Positions 42,662-51,250 of a stretch of DNA of 64,000 nucleotides are shown here, in pieces. The notes under the pieces were generated by a model. That model worked only from the letters and a program-made list of their open reading frames with translations. It searched no databases and was not told the origin of the DNA. Origin of the DNA: Natrialba magadii ATCC 43099 (lineage in GTDB: Archaea > Halobacteriota > Halobacteria > Halobacteriales > Natrialbaceae); NCBI RefSeq assembly GCF_000025625.1, contig NC_013924.1, forward strand, positions 124,001-188,000, written 5' to 3'. Every line of letters starts with the position of its first letter. Position 1 is the stretch's first letter. Position numbers and translations under genes: made by a program.

Positions 42662-45280
42662 TTACTCAGCGACCGGGAACTCGCTGTCGACCACCTGCGC
42701 TTTCAGTTCGGTGAGTGCCTCGCGCACACCGGCCCGCGTCGCGTAGGGTTGCGTGCTCTCGAGCAGTATCTCGCCGTCTGCGTCGACTAACTGCCACCCC
42801 CACCCGTCCGCGGTCGCACAGAGCTCGAAGGTGACGTTGTCGTGTTCGCGGACGGTTGCCTCATCGAGCAGTTCCTGCACCGCAGAGAGCGTGTCCCGGG
42901 CGGCCGAATCCGACTCGTGAGTGTTAGCCCCACTCGCAACGGGAGTGCCATCGGCGGCGAGCAACCGCCACCGCCAGCGACCGGACTCGGTCTCGACGAG
43001 GTCGAACGACGGCTCCCCGATGCCAATCGAATCGGCTAGCGGCGCAAGCCGGCGGACGTTCTCGAGAGCCGCCACGAGATCCGCCCGCGTGTCGACGACC
43101 TCACTCGAGTGGGCGCGCACGTCGCGCTCACGGGTGATGAGCTCCCAGCGCCACCCATCGGCGTCGTCGAGGCGCAGCGCTGCGTCGTCGATCGTGAAGA
43201 CCCTGGCGTCCGCAATGCCTTGCTGCAGGGTTTCAACTGCCCCCACTGCAGCCTCGCGTTCGGGATACGAGACCGTGGACGCTGCGAGTACCTCGCGGTC
43301 GCGGTCGAGTAGCCGCCAGTGCCAGTCACCGCTGTCGTAGAGCTGGACGGTGACCTCCCCGAGCGTGACGTCCTGGGCGGCGGCCGCTGTCTCACGGACG
43401 GTCTCGAGTTCGTCGGCGAGAGCATCCCGTGTCGGGAACGGGTCGTCGCCAACCGCGATGGTGTCGCCGGTCGGGTGCACGAGCCGCCAGCGCCAGTCGT
43501 GGCTCGCACTGAGCTGGAACGCGGGCTGGTCCATCGTCTGGACGTCGGCCGTGACGTGCTCGAGTAGTCGCTCCATCGCGCGGCGGGCGTCGTCTCGCGT
43601 CGGATAGGTCGTCGTCCCTGCGGCGAGGCAGGTGCCGGTGCGATCGATCAGTCGCCAGCCCCACTCTGCGTCTTCGGTGCCGAACAGTTCGAACGCCGCC
43701 GTCTCGATTTCCAGGACGTCGGCGTCGGGCGCCTGTTCTTTCAGGGTCAACATTGCCTCAGCGGCCTCGCTCCGCGAGGCGTGGTCTGTGTTGCTGTCGG
43801 CGAGGACGCTGCCGTCCTCGTCGAGTAACCGCCACCGCCACGTGCCGTCTCCGGCCTCGTAGACCTGGAACGCGGCGGTTTCGAACTCGATCAGCTCCGC
43901 CTCACGGGCCTGCTCGCGGATCCGCTCGATCGCGTCCGCGGCCGCCGCTGCGTCGGTGTAGGGGACGGTGCTCGCAGCGATAGCCTCGCGGTCTGCGGTG
44001 ACGAGGCGCCAGTGCCAGGCGTCGGTGGTTGCGTCCGGCTGCGTTTCGGCACCTGCATCCTCGCCGTCGATGGCTTCCGTGTCACCGCCGCTCCCGGTCC
44101 GAGACCAGTTCTCGCTCTCGGCCCCGGGATAGCACTCGTAGATTGCGTCGTCGACCGCGACGACGTCCGCGTCAGGGACGGCCGCGCTGAACGTCTCGGT
44201 CATCCGGTCCGTACGTTCGGGCTCCGAATAGCCGTCGGGGGCGCGGGCGAGTACGCGGTCGGTCGCGTCGACGAGTCGCCAGCGCCAGCCCGACTCGTCC
44301 CGGTAGTGTTCGTAGGTCGGCTCCCCGGCGACGGTGATGGCCGCCGAATCGAACGCCGGCAGGACCGATTCCGCTGCGGCCTCTGCCGCCCGGCGCGTCT
44401 CGAACGTCGCGGCCGCGTCGGCAATGATCTCGTCGCTCTCGTCGACGATGCGCCACGCCCAGCCGTCCTCGCGGTCGTACAGTTCGACTCCGGCGGTCTC
44501 GATGTCGAGCAGCGGCGCCTCCGTGACACGCTCGGCAAACGTCCGGGCGGCATCCGCGGCCTCATCCTGGCTCGTGAAGCCGCGCTCGCTCGTCGCCAGC
44601 ACGGTCCGTTCGTCGTCGACCAGCCGCCAGTGCCAGCCGTCGGGCTCTTCGCTGTAGGTGATCGCCGCGCCCTCGACCTCGACGAGGTCGGCTGTGGATC
44701 CGTGCTCTTGCAGTTGACTGACGGCCGACAGGGCGGCGTCACGGTCCTCGAACAACTGATTGCTCGTGCTGACCGCGGTGCCGTCAGCCCGCACCAGCGA
44801 CCACCGCCACTCCCCGTCGCGGGATTCCGTTACACGAACCATCGCTCGAGGGAGTTCCGTCACCCCAGCCGTCTCGATCGCGGTCTGGAGTTGTTCGGTG
44901 CGAGTGGTCGCGGCGGACTGCGTGTCAGCACCGACATCACCCGTCGCCAGGGGGGAGATCTGGACGACGTGCCATTGCCATCCACCGGTCTCGTCCTGAC
45001 GGACAGCGAGTTCGGTGCGCGGCGAGTCGTCACCGCTCGGGAGTACCGGCGCGGCGGACGGCTCGAGCTCGTCGTCCGTTCGGTACTTGCTCCCCGCCGT
45101 GATGCCGAGAGCGACCAGCCCAACGATGAGCAAGAGAGCGGTCGCGAGCACGCCGCTCTGGAGGTCCGGGCTCTGGGCGGGCCACCAGGCGGGAGCGGAC
45201 GCATCAGCCGAGATTCCGATGAGTAGCAGCCCCAGACCACCACCACCGGTTCGAAAACCGCGCTTGCGAACGAGGGACAT
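42662..45280 (-). CDS. membrane protein with about 13 tandem UPF0339/DUF1508-like repeats
   Basis: An 872-residue protein. Two N-terminal hydrophobic segments (residues about 13-28 and 43-61) should anchor it. From residue about 95, roughly 13 repeats of about 60 residues follow, each with a (G/D)xWxWRLV start, a short D-x-D/E turn, (V/I)LAxS, then Y..R..A...(A/I)E.(V/L). This is the beta-beta-alpha pattern of the small YegP/UPF0339 (DUF1508) domain, normally found in one or two copies. Trp-x-Trp pairs recur in every repeat. Start ATG at 45280. Function unknown; the repeats may form an extended surface or ligand-binding rod. Confidence 0.82.
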   Translation of the reverse strand: MSLVRKRGFRTGGGGLGLLLIGISADASAPAWWPAQSPDLQSGVLATALLLIVGLVALGITAGSKYRTDDELEPSAAPVLPSGDDSPRTELAVRQDETGGWQWHVVQISPLATGDVGADTQSAATTRTEQLQTAIETAGVTELPRAMVRVTESRDGEWRWSLVRADGTAVSTSNQLFEDRDAALSAVSQLQEHGSTADLVEVEGAAITYSEEPDGWHWRLVDDERTVLATSERGFTSQDEAADAARTFAERVTEAPLLDIETAGVELYDREDGWAWRIVDESDEIIADAAATFETRRAAEAAAESVLPAFDSAAITVAGEPTYEHYRDESGWRWRLVDATDRVLARAPDGYSEPERTDRMTETFSAAVPDADVVAVDDAIYECYPGAESENWSRTGSGGDTEAIDGEDAGAETQPDATTDAWHWRLVTADREAIAASTVPYTDAAAAADAIERIREQAREAELIEFETAAFQVYEAGDGTWRWRLLDEDGSVLADSNTDHASRSEAAEAMLTLKEQAPDADVLEIETAAFELFGTEDAEWGWRLIDRTGTCLAAGTTTYPTRDDARRAMERLLEHVTADVQTMDQPAFQLSASHDWRWRLVHPTGDTIAVGDDPFPTRDALADELETVRETAAAAQDVTLGEVTVQLYDSGDWHWRLLDRDREVLAASTVSYPEREAAVGAVETLQQGIADARVFTIDDAALRLDDADGWRWELITRERDVRAHSSEVVDTRADLVAALENVRRLAPLADSIGIGEPSFDLVETESGRWRWRLLAADGTPVASGANTHESDSAARDTLSAVQELLDEATVREHDNVTFELCATADGWGWQLVDADGEILLESTQPYATRAGVREALTELKAQVVDSEFPVAE

Positions 45281-45330
45281 TCGTATCCGATCCGGAGCAT
45301 CAACTGACCCATAAGAATGTCCACCTTACA

Positions 45331-45380
45331 CGGAAAACAGCGAGAGAGCCCACGAGTTCAGTCGTGGGAGGGAGTCAGAA
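45331..45380 (+). repeat. IS200/IS605 right-end-like relic
   Basis: GGAAAACAGCGAGAGAG precedes the hairpin CCCACGAGTTCAGTCGTGGG (45349-45368) and then AGGGAGTCAGA. This resembles the right ends at 33640-33669 and the motif at 32963. The following stretch to 45640 holds no gene. Confidence 0.45.
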
Positions 45381-45682
45381 GACGAGCACGGGCAGCGGCG
45401 AGCCGGTGTGGTCATCGTTCCGACAGCGAGTGTCGGAGCACTCGTCACTCACGGGAACAACGGGGGACTCTCTCGTGTCAACGGTACTCTACGCGTTGAG
45501 AAATTGCGTCATCGCGTCTGCTCCGTTCTGTATGCTATCCTTGTCCCCTTCTCGTGAGGTGTCCCTCAGTCACCTCGGAGACCCCACTGGTGAGAGCGAG
45601 TTCGCTACGCTGTGGGGCTAACTGTGGCGAAAATATCGGAATCGGAGCAAAGTTTATGACCGTAGCTGAATCTGCCTGTTGT

Positions 45683-46984
45683 ATGATACCAGATACCATT
45701 ACCCAGACCATCGAAGCGGAGGGTATCGGAGAGGTCATCGTCGAGTTCCCCGACATCGACGGGGTCGCCCGCTCGAAGCGTGTTGACGCTGATTACTTCA
45801 TCGAAAAATTCGAGACCGGCTTCTCGATGAACATGCTGCTTCTGGGCGTCTCCTCGATGACAGACGTCCCCGAAGGGAGCGGCCTCGGTGAGTCGCTCAA
45901 CTTCGCCGACGGAACCATCCACCCCGTTCCCGAGACGTTTCGCGTCGTCCCGTGGCGCGATGACACCGCCTGTGTCCGCTGTACGTACTCCTTTCGCGGC
46001 GACACCGCCGGCGCATACACCCGCGACCTGTTGGCCCGCGTCGTCGACAACGGACCGGACCTCGATATCGGCGTCGGAGCGGAACTGGAGTTCCACCTCC
46101 TCCGTGAGAACGAAGACAAGAGCAAAGACGAGATCGAACCGCTGACCGACGGGAACCACGAGTGCATCACGCGGGCGACAGAGGCAGCCACCGCTGTCTA
46201 CGATCACCTCCGGTCGTGGAGTGACGCAATGGACATCCCCTTGCAGGTGTTGATGCACGAGTTCGGTGCAGGACAGTTCGAGGTCCTCTTCGAACACGCC
46301 GGGCCGATGCGAACCGCAGACCGAGCGTTCACGTTCCGCGAACTCGTCAAGCGCGCTGCCGACGCGGAGGACCTCACCGGCACGTTCATGGCCGTCCCGT
46401 TCACCGACGCCTCCGCGAACGGCTTCCACCTGCACGTCTCGGCGTTCGACGGCGAGGACAACGCGTTCGCCGACGGCGATACTCTCTCCGCGACGGGGCG
46501 AGCGTTCGTCGGGGGGCTACTCGAGCACGCCGACGCGCTGGTGGCCCTCGGCTGTCCGACCATCAACTCGTTCAAGCGATTCACGCCGGGTAGCTTCTCA
46601 CCGTACACCCGGTCGTGGGGGTACAACAACCGCACGGCGGCCGTCCGCATTCCCGAATCCAAGCCGCTTCGAGTCGAAAACCGCATCCCCGGTGCCGACG
46701 CCAACCCGTACCTCGTCGTCGCGGCGACGCTCGCCGCAGGGTTTCATGGCGTTCGCGAGAACATCGACCCCGGCGAGCCCGTGGACGGTGACGCCGCGGG
46801 GCAGCGCCCACCGCTCGAAGATTCGCCGGAGGTAGCCCTCCGGGCGCTGGAGAACGACGATGTCCTGACAGAGGCGCTGGGCGAGGAGTTCATCCAGGCC
46901 TACACCGCGGTTAAACGCCGCGAACGAGAGAAGTTCAACGACCACGTCACCGACTGGGAACGGCGGTATCTCGGCGTCCTGTGA
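45683..46984 (+). CDS. glutamine synthetase family protein
   Basis: A 433-residue enzyme of the glutamine synthetase fold. Visible metal and substrate blocks: GAELEFHLL (first Glu pair), HEFGAGQFEVLFEHA, NGFHLHVSAFDG (His ligand region), NSFKRFTPGSFSPYTRSWGY leading to NNRTAAVRIP, and RVENRIPGADANPYLVVAAT. It is shorter and more diverged than the main haloarchaeal GlnA and lacks an adenylylation tyrosine block, so it may act on another amine, like gamma-glutamylputrescine synthetase. A TTTATGA box lies about 25-30 bases before the ATG at 45683, supporting that leaderless start over the longer frame. Confidence 0.88.
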   Translation: MIPDTITQTIEAEGIGEVIVEFPDIDGVARSKRVDADYFIEKFETGFSMNMLLLGVSSMTDVPEGSGLGESLNFADGTIHPVPETFRVVPWRDDTACVRCTYSFRGDTAGAYTRDLLARVVDNGPDLDIGVGAELEFHLLRENEDKSKDEIEPLTDGNHECITRATEAATAVYDHLRSWSDAMDIPLQVLMHEFGAGQFEVLFEHAGPMRTADRAFTFRELVKRAADAEDLTGTFMAVPFTDASANGFHLHVSAFDGEDNAFADGDTLSATGRAFVGGLLEHADALVALGCPTINSFKRFTPGSFSPYTRSWGYNNRTAAVRIPESKPLRVENRIPGADANPYLVVAATLAAGFHGVRENIDPGEPVDGDAAGQRPPLEDSPEVALRALENDDVLTEALGEEFIQAYTAVKRREREKFNDHVTDWERRYLGVL

Positions 46985-47064
46985 ATTACGGGTATTTCCC
47001 GCGGACAGAATTTTTCTATTTTTGAAACGGGGGCTATTCATCCCTGTGGCATGTAGTACCACGC

Positions 47065-47940
47065 ATGAATTCGAAACGTGAGACCCAACCGATTCTGGTC
47101 GCGGTGGCAAATCCCGACCACGTCGAGCAACTGGTCAGGACGGCCGGCGATCTCGCCGAAACTACCGGCGCCGCCGTCCAGATCGTTTCGGTCGTCGTCA
47201 AGTCACCACAGTCTCCCTTCTCGATGTACTCGGACGAACGAATCATCGAGCAGTTTTCGGGAAATAGCCGGGAACTCCTCGATAAGGCGACCGCTGTCGC
47301 ACCCGACGCTGTCACGACAGAGAGCGAACTGGTCGTCGGCCGATCGGTCGCCGACGGGGTGCTCACGCAAATCGCCGCCACGGATGCACGAGCCGTGGTC
47401 ATCGGGTGGCAAGACCGATCGGGCCGAACCGATGCCATCCTCGGGACGAACGTGGATCGGCTGATCAGGCGCGCGCCGTGTGATCTCTACGTCGAACAGA
47501 TCGGGCACGAGGCCAACGGCGTCGAGTCGATCCTGCTTCCGGTGGCCGGAGGACCGCACGTGCGTCCGGCAGCCACGGCAGCGAAGGCGATCGCTGCACG
47601 GAACGACGCCAGCGTCCACGTCCTGTCGGTTGTTGCGGCCGACGTGGACGACGAAACAGCGCGTGCGTCCGTCGAGAACGCACACACTGCCCTTCGTGAG
47701 AGTCCAGGCCCCGCAATTGAAACCGAGACGCAGGTCCGCGAAGCCGATGAGATCGTCGACGGGATCCTGGACGCGGCGGCCGCCCACGACGTGCTCGTGC
47801 TGGGCGCGACCCGTCAAGGTGTAATGCGTCGGATCGTCGGCTCGATCCCGCAATCGGTCGTCCACCGAACCGACCGGACGGTTATCCTCGCTCGGGCCGG
47901 TGAGACGGTCGGTGGATCCGTGTTCGATCGGTTCGGCTAG
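47065..47940 (+). CDS. universal stress protein, two UspA domains
   Basis: A 291-residue tandem UspA protein. Domain 1 spans residues 8-145 (ILVAVANPDHVEQLVRTAGD ... VVIGWQDRSGRTDAILGTNV) and domain 2 residues 150-280 (ILLPVAGGPHVRPAATAAKA ... LVLGATRQGVMRRIVGSIPQ). The second domain keeps the G-x2-G-x9-G(S/T)-like ATP loop in GATRQGVMRRIVGSIPQSVV. These proteins often sit beside membrane transporters; here the antiporters at 49448-52997 lie beyond an IS. Confidence 0.88.
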   Translation: MNSKRETQPILVAVANPDHVEQLVRTAGDLAETTGAAVQIVSVVVKSPQSPFSMYSDERIIEQFSGNSRELLDKATAVAPDAVTTESELVVGRSVADGVLTQIAATDARAVVIGWQDRSGRTDAILGTNVDRLIRRAPCDLYVEQIGHEANGVESILLPVAGGPHVRPAATAAKAIAARNDASVHVLSVVAADVDDETARASVENAHTALRESPGPAIETETQVREADEIVDGILDAAAAHDVLVLGATRQGVMRRIVGSIPQSVVHRTDRTVILARAGETVGGSVFDRFG

Positions 47941-48133
47941 CACCGACATGGATGGCGACACGACGGGTCGTCTTTTGCCGACTGCAGCAGCCTGGCCCGG
48001 GTCTCATCTGGTCGCATGCCGTTGTGGGTGAACCACCCCTGCCTACTCACTCGCTTTCGCTCGTTCCTTGAGGCAGGGCTTCCTGTTTCGACGACGTTCC
48101 AATCTACACTCGAATTCCCAATGATAGTGAAAG

Positions 48134-49306
48134 TTATCTTCGTATTAACTCCGATACTATAGTAGCCACTGCAAACCAATTCTGCACCACACAAACCGCC
48201 GCCTTCCGATCAGCGTGGTCTTGGAACCCACACTCTTGACAGCGGAACCGCTTCTTCTGCCTGTTCGACCGCGACGTATGCTGACACTCTGTCCGAGGAC
48301 ACCGCTGACTCGTGTATTCCGGGTCAACCTCATCTGACGGAATCCCTCTCCACGAAGCCTTGTACGATACCATCTCCCGGAGTGCAGCGAACGGCAAACT
48401 GTGCAGGCGGCGGTTCATTCGCGTGCCGTAGTCGATAGAGTCTCGCATGTCTTTGAGGTCTTCAAAGACAATGACAGGATCCGTGAATTGCGACACCCAG
48501 TCGACTACCTGACGCGATACCTTATGCAGACAGTCGTGAACGTAGTCGCGTTCCTCGGTCTGCACGACGGATTCAAACGCTGTTTGCCCTGCGTTCTGCA
48601 TCCGCTTCCGTTTCGTGAAGAACTCGTGGCGTCGTTCCTTGATTTCAGGGTACTCGATTACCACGGAGTCCAACATTGCCCCGTCTCGATTCATTGCTGT
48701 GAGGGCAATACAATCTTCATTCACGTCAACGCCGACGATCGTCTCTGCATCGTTCTTGCTGGCGACGTGGTGCTGTTCGTGTGTGACGGTGACGTGAAGC
48801 CGCCACTCGCTGTGTTTGTGAACGACTTCGGCGGTTCCAACCCGCCACTCGTCGTTTTCGAGAGCGGTTCGCACCCGGTCGAAATGATCAGGGCTGCCAC
48901 GAAGCTCTCCTTTGACGTGGTTTCGTGGGGCGGCACTGATGCGGAACCGAACCGTATCCTCGTCTTCGAGGAACAGTCGGTATCCTTCCCCGTGGTTCAT
49001 CACCATCGGGTACAGCTTGTCGATGTACGGGTAAGGCCGTCCCCAGCCGTCGTCTTTGTGTTCGTGGTAGGTTTCGATCTCGCCAAGTATTTTGTCAACA
49101 ATTTGTTGGCTGGTGTTCTTGACGTGGGTGGCGTTATCCACGACGACCGATCTAAGATCGTCCCAGTCCCAGCCGTGGCGGTCGAGACGGTTGACTTCGT
49201 TACGGATACGGCGGGCTTCGAGACACCCGTTTCGCAAGTCGTCAGGACTCCCCGTGTCGATGTGTAACCCGAATGAGAGGGTGTGGGTGAGTTCAGACGA
49301 CTGCAT
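48134..49306 (-). CDS. tnpB: TnpB-like protein (IS1341 subgroup)
   Basis: A 390-residue protein with D in IVGVDVNEDCIALT, E in IVFEDLKDMRDS, a zinc ribbon (CPRTECQHTSRSNRQKKRFR, then CQECG) and the last D in FQDHADRKAAVCVVQNW. All three catalytic acids are present. The final residues (FAVATIVSELIRR) are encoded by a MITE end (48157-48174) and its flank, so the native C-terminus has been replaced. Whether this alters guide-RNA production is unclear, since that RNA normally lies here. Confidence 0.85.
   Translation of the reverse strand: MQSSELTHTLSFGLHIDTGSPDDLRNGCLEARRIRNEVNRLDRHGWDWDDLRSVVVDNATHVKNTSQQIVDKILGEIETYHEHKDDGWGRPYPYIDKLYPMVMNHGEGYRLFLEDEDTVRFRISAAPRNHVKGELRGSPDHFDRVRTALENDEWRVGTAEVVHKHSEWRLHVTVTHEQHHVASKNDAETIVGVDVNEDCIALTAMNRDGAMLDSVVIEYPEIKERRHEFFTKRKRMQNAGQTAFESVVQTEERDYVHDCLHKVSRQVVDWVSQFTDPVIVFEDLKDMRDSIDYGTRMNRRLHSLPFAALREMVSYKASWRGIPSDEVDPEYTSQRCPRTECQHTSRSNRQKKRFRCQECGFQDHADRKAAVCVVQNWFAVATIVSELIRR
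48157..48174 (-). repeat. MITE half copy fused to the tnpB 3' end
   Basis: CTATAGTAGCCACTGCAA, identical to the left terminus of MITE copy 2, forms the 3' end of the tnpB reading frame. The rest of the MITE is absent. Confidence 0.65.
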
Positions 49307-49447
49307 CGGATTCTATTACAGTCTAAGAATTGTTAAGTATAATAGTTTGACGCGCTTCACCCCCGCCCACGATGGGGCGGGGCACTCGCGCTATTATCTA
49401 TTGTAGATTCCACTGGTATAAAGAGGTGGTTTCAGGGTGTTGGGAGG

Positions 49448-51250
49448 TCACCTGACGCGTTCCCCGCTATACGATATCGATTCCCCGGCGGACGGACTAG
49501 GTGGCGCGCGTTCCACGTCGAGTTCGCGCATGCTCTCTGTCCGCAGTCCGTCGAGATCGTACTCCCCGCTCAGGAGTGCTTCGAGGCTGTCGGCGAGTTG
49601 GTCGGCTGCGAGAAGGTCCGGCACGATGACGTATGTAGCACCTTGCTCGATGAGTTCAGCAGCCATCGGCAGTTCTCTGGTCCGGACGATGACATCAACG
49701 GTATCGGTAAACGACAGGAAGTACTCCGTTAGAGGTTTCGACTCGACCGTCGAGATGACCAGCCGCGAGTCTTCGAGATTGGCCACACCCGCCGTTTCCG
49801 GTTCGATAGCATCGCCGAACACGTAGGCGTCACAGTCGGCTCGGAGATTGGGCAGCGCCTGCGGGTTGTTCTCAATCACGACGTAGGGCTGATTGACCTC
49901 CTCACAGAACTCGACGAGCCGTCGACCCTGCCGGCCGTAGCCGACGATAATGACGTGATCTGAGATATTCTCGGGGACTGAGTTCCAGTCGTGGACATCG
50001 TGGTACGGCTGTCCGAGCCAGCCGCGACTGACCATAAACCCGTAAATTTCCTCGTCGTACGTGTGAGTGAGATTCGAGAGGATCATCGACACCGCGGCCG
50101 CAAGGATGATCGCATAGAACACCGGCCTGATCAAGAGGCCAAGGACGAGCGCCTCGATTGCCACGATAACACTGAACTCGCCGACGTGATCCAGGTCGAG
50201 CCCCGTGACCGTCGCCGATCGCCTGTCGTACCCGTTGTACACGAGCAAGATGCCGGTAACTATCGGCTTGACCACGACCGTCAGAACCACGAGTCCGAGA
50301 GCGATCGTGGCGACAGGGACGAAGGGGGCAAAAGCAGCTGTCGGATCAGATACGACCGCGGTCGGCGAGGGGAGGGTCACCAGCGCCCCGACGGTAGCGA
50401 AGAAGATAGCGACGAAGAACTCCTGGATCGAGGTCAACCCGTTGAACACCTCCGAGTACTCGACGGGATTGTTCCTGACTGCCAACCCGGCTGCGAACGC
50501 GCCGACTACGATCGAAGTCTCGAGGAACTCCGCCGCCGCAAGGAAGACGATCAACAGCGCCACGATGCTGACGAGCATCGCCTCGTCGGAACCGCGAGCG
50601 AGGCGTTCGACGATACCGAAGAGATACCGGTTGACGACGATCGCCGTGGCGAGGAGGATGACGCCGTACCCGAGTTGTGTCGCAATCGGATCCAGTGCGA
50701 AGGTGCCGGCGCTGACGACAAGGAGGAGGAACACTGCCAGGAGGTCGTTGAACGAATCGATTTCTCTCGAGAGGTAGTCGTGGACAATGTCGGACTGCGG
50801 TTTGGTAAACAGCGCGGTCCCGACGATCGACGACGAGAGTGCGGCCGCGATCCCGACGAAGAGCGCCTGCTCGACCGTCAGTGGCTCCTCGAGGGCCACG
50901 TCGGCGAATATCTCGAGTTCCAGTGCGACGCCGACCAGGAGCGCAAAGCAGATTCCGAGCGTACCGAGCGCGAGCGCCTGTACGATTGCGACGACCTCGG
51001 TGTCCGAGACGACCGTGCGAACGCGCTCGGTGTGAATCTGTACGCTAAACGTGAAGACGAGAAACGCGATCCCGAGCCGGGCGAGTTCGAGCATAGTCTC
51101 TTCCTCGATGACACCCAGCTGTCCGACGAGTAGCCCGGCCAGGATGAGCGACGGGACCAGCGACAGCCGCAGCCCCTTCGCAATCAGCAACAGTGGTCCG
51201 ACGACGACAAACAGGATCGCCAAGGCGGTGAGCAACGCAACGTCAGTCAT
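49448..51250 (-). CDS. CPA2 cation/proton antiporter with TrkA-N domain (second gene)
   Basis: A 600-residue membrane protein. About 12 helices span residues 1-400 (Na+/H+ exchanger fold, with SSSIVGTALFTK and LDHVGEFSVIVAIEAL), and residues about 420-540 form a TrkA-N/RCK domain with the NAD-binding motif HVIIVGYGRQGRRLVEFCEE. The family (KefB/KefC-like) exchanges K+ or Na+ for H+, gated by nucleotide. The ATG at 51250 overlaps the stop of the upstream antiporter by 8 bases, so the pair is coupled. The RCK motif keeps GxGxxG, so nucleotide binding is likely. Confidence 0.9.
   Translation of the reverse strand: MTDVALLTALAILFVVVGPLLLIAKGLRLSLVPSLILAGLLVGQLGVIEEETMLELARLGIAFLVFTFSVQIHTERVRTVVSDTEVVAIVQALALGTLGICFALLVGVALELEIFADVALEEPLTVEQALFVGIAAALSSSIVGTALFTKPQSDIVHDYLSREIDSFNDLLAVFLLLVVSAGTFALDPIATQLGYGVILLATAIVVNRYLFGIVERLARGSDEAMLVSIVALLIVFLAAAEFLETSIVVGAFAAGLAVRNNPVEYSEVFNGLTSIQEFFVAIFFATVGALVTLPSPTAVVSDPTAAFAPFVPVATIALGLVVLTVVVKPIVTGILLVYNGYDRRSATVTGLDLDHVGEFSVIVAIEALVLGLLIRPVFYAIILAAAVSMILSNLTHTYDEEIYGFMVSRGWLGQPYHDVHDWNSVPENISDHVIIVGYGRQGRRLVEFCEEVNQPYVVIENNPQALPNLRADCDAYVFGDAIEPETAGVANLEDSRLVISTVESKPLTEYFLSFTDTVDVIVRTRELPMAAELIEQGATYVIVPDLLAADQLADSLEALLSGEYDLDGLRTESMRELDVERAPPSPSAGESISYSGERVR

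Larger units (their letters stand above)
48030..49395 (-). mobile_element. IS1341-type element (tnpB only)
   Basis: The right-end side (about 48030-48095) has a CCCTGCCT...AGGCAGGG stem, and the left-end side (about 49360-49390) has CACCCCCGCCC...GGGCGGGGC. The tnpB between them belongs to a different subgroup from those at 3.5 and 24 kb. No tnpA. Exact ends are not defined, and the region between the tnpB stop and the right hairpin contains a MITE half, so the right side may be rearranged. Confidence 0.65.

Noticed and set aside
44012-45226. 404-codon plus-strand frame opposite the repeat protein
   Set aside because: It is an antisense artefact of the regular WxWRL repeats.
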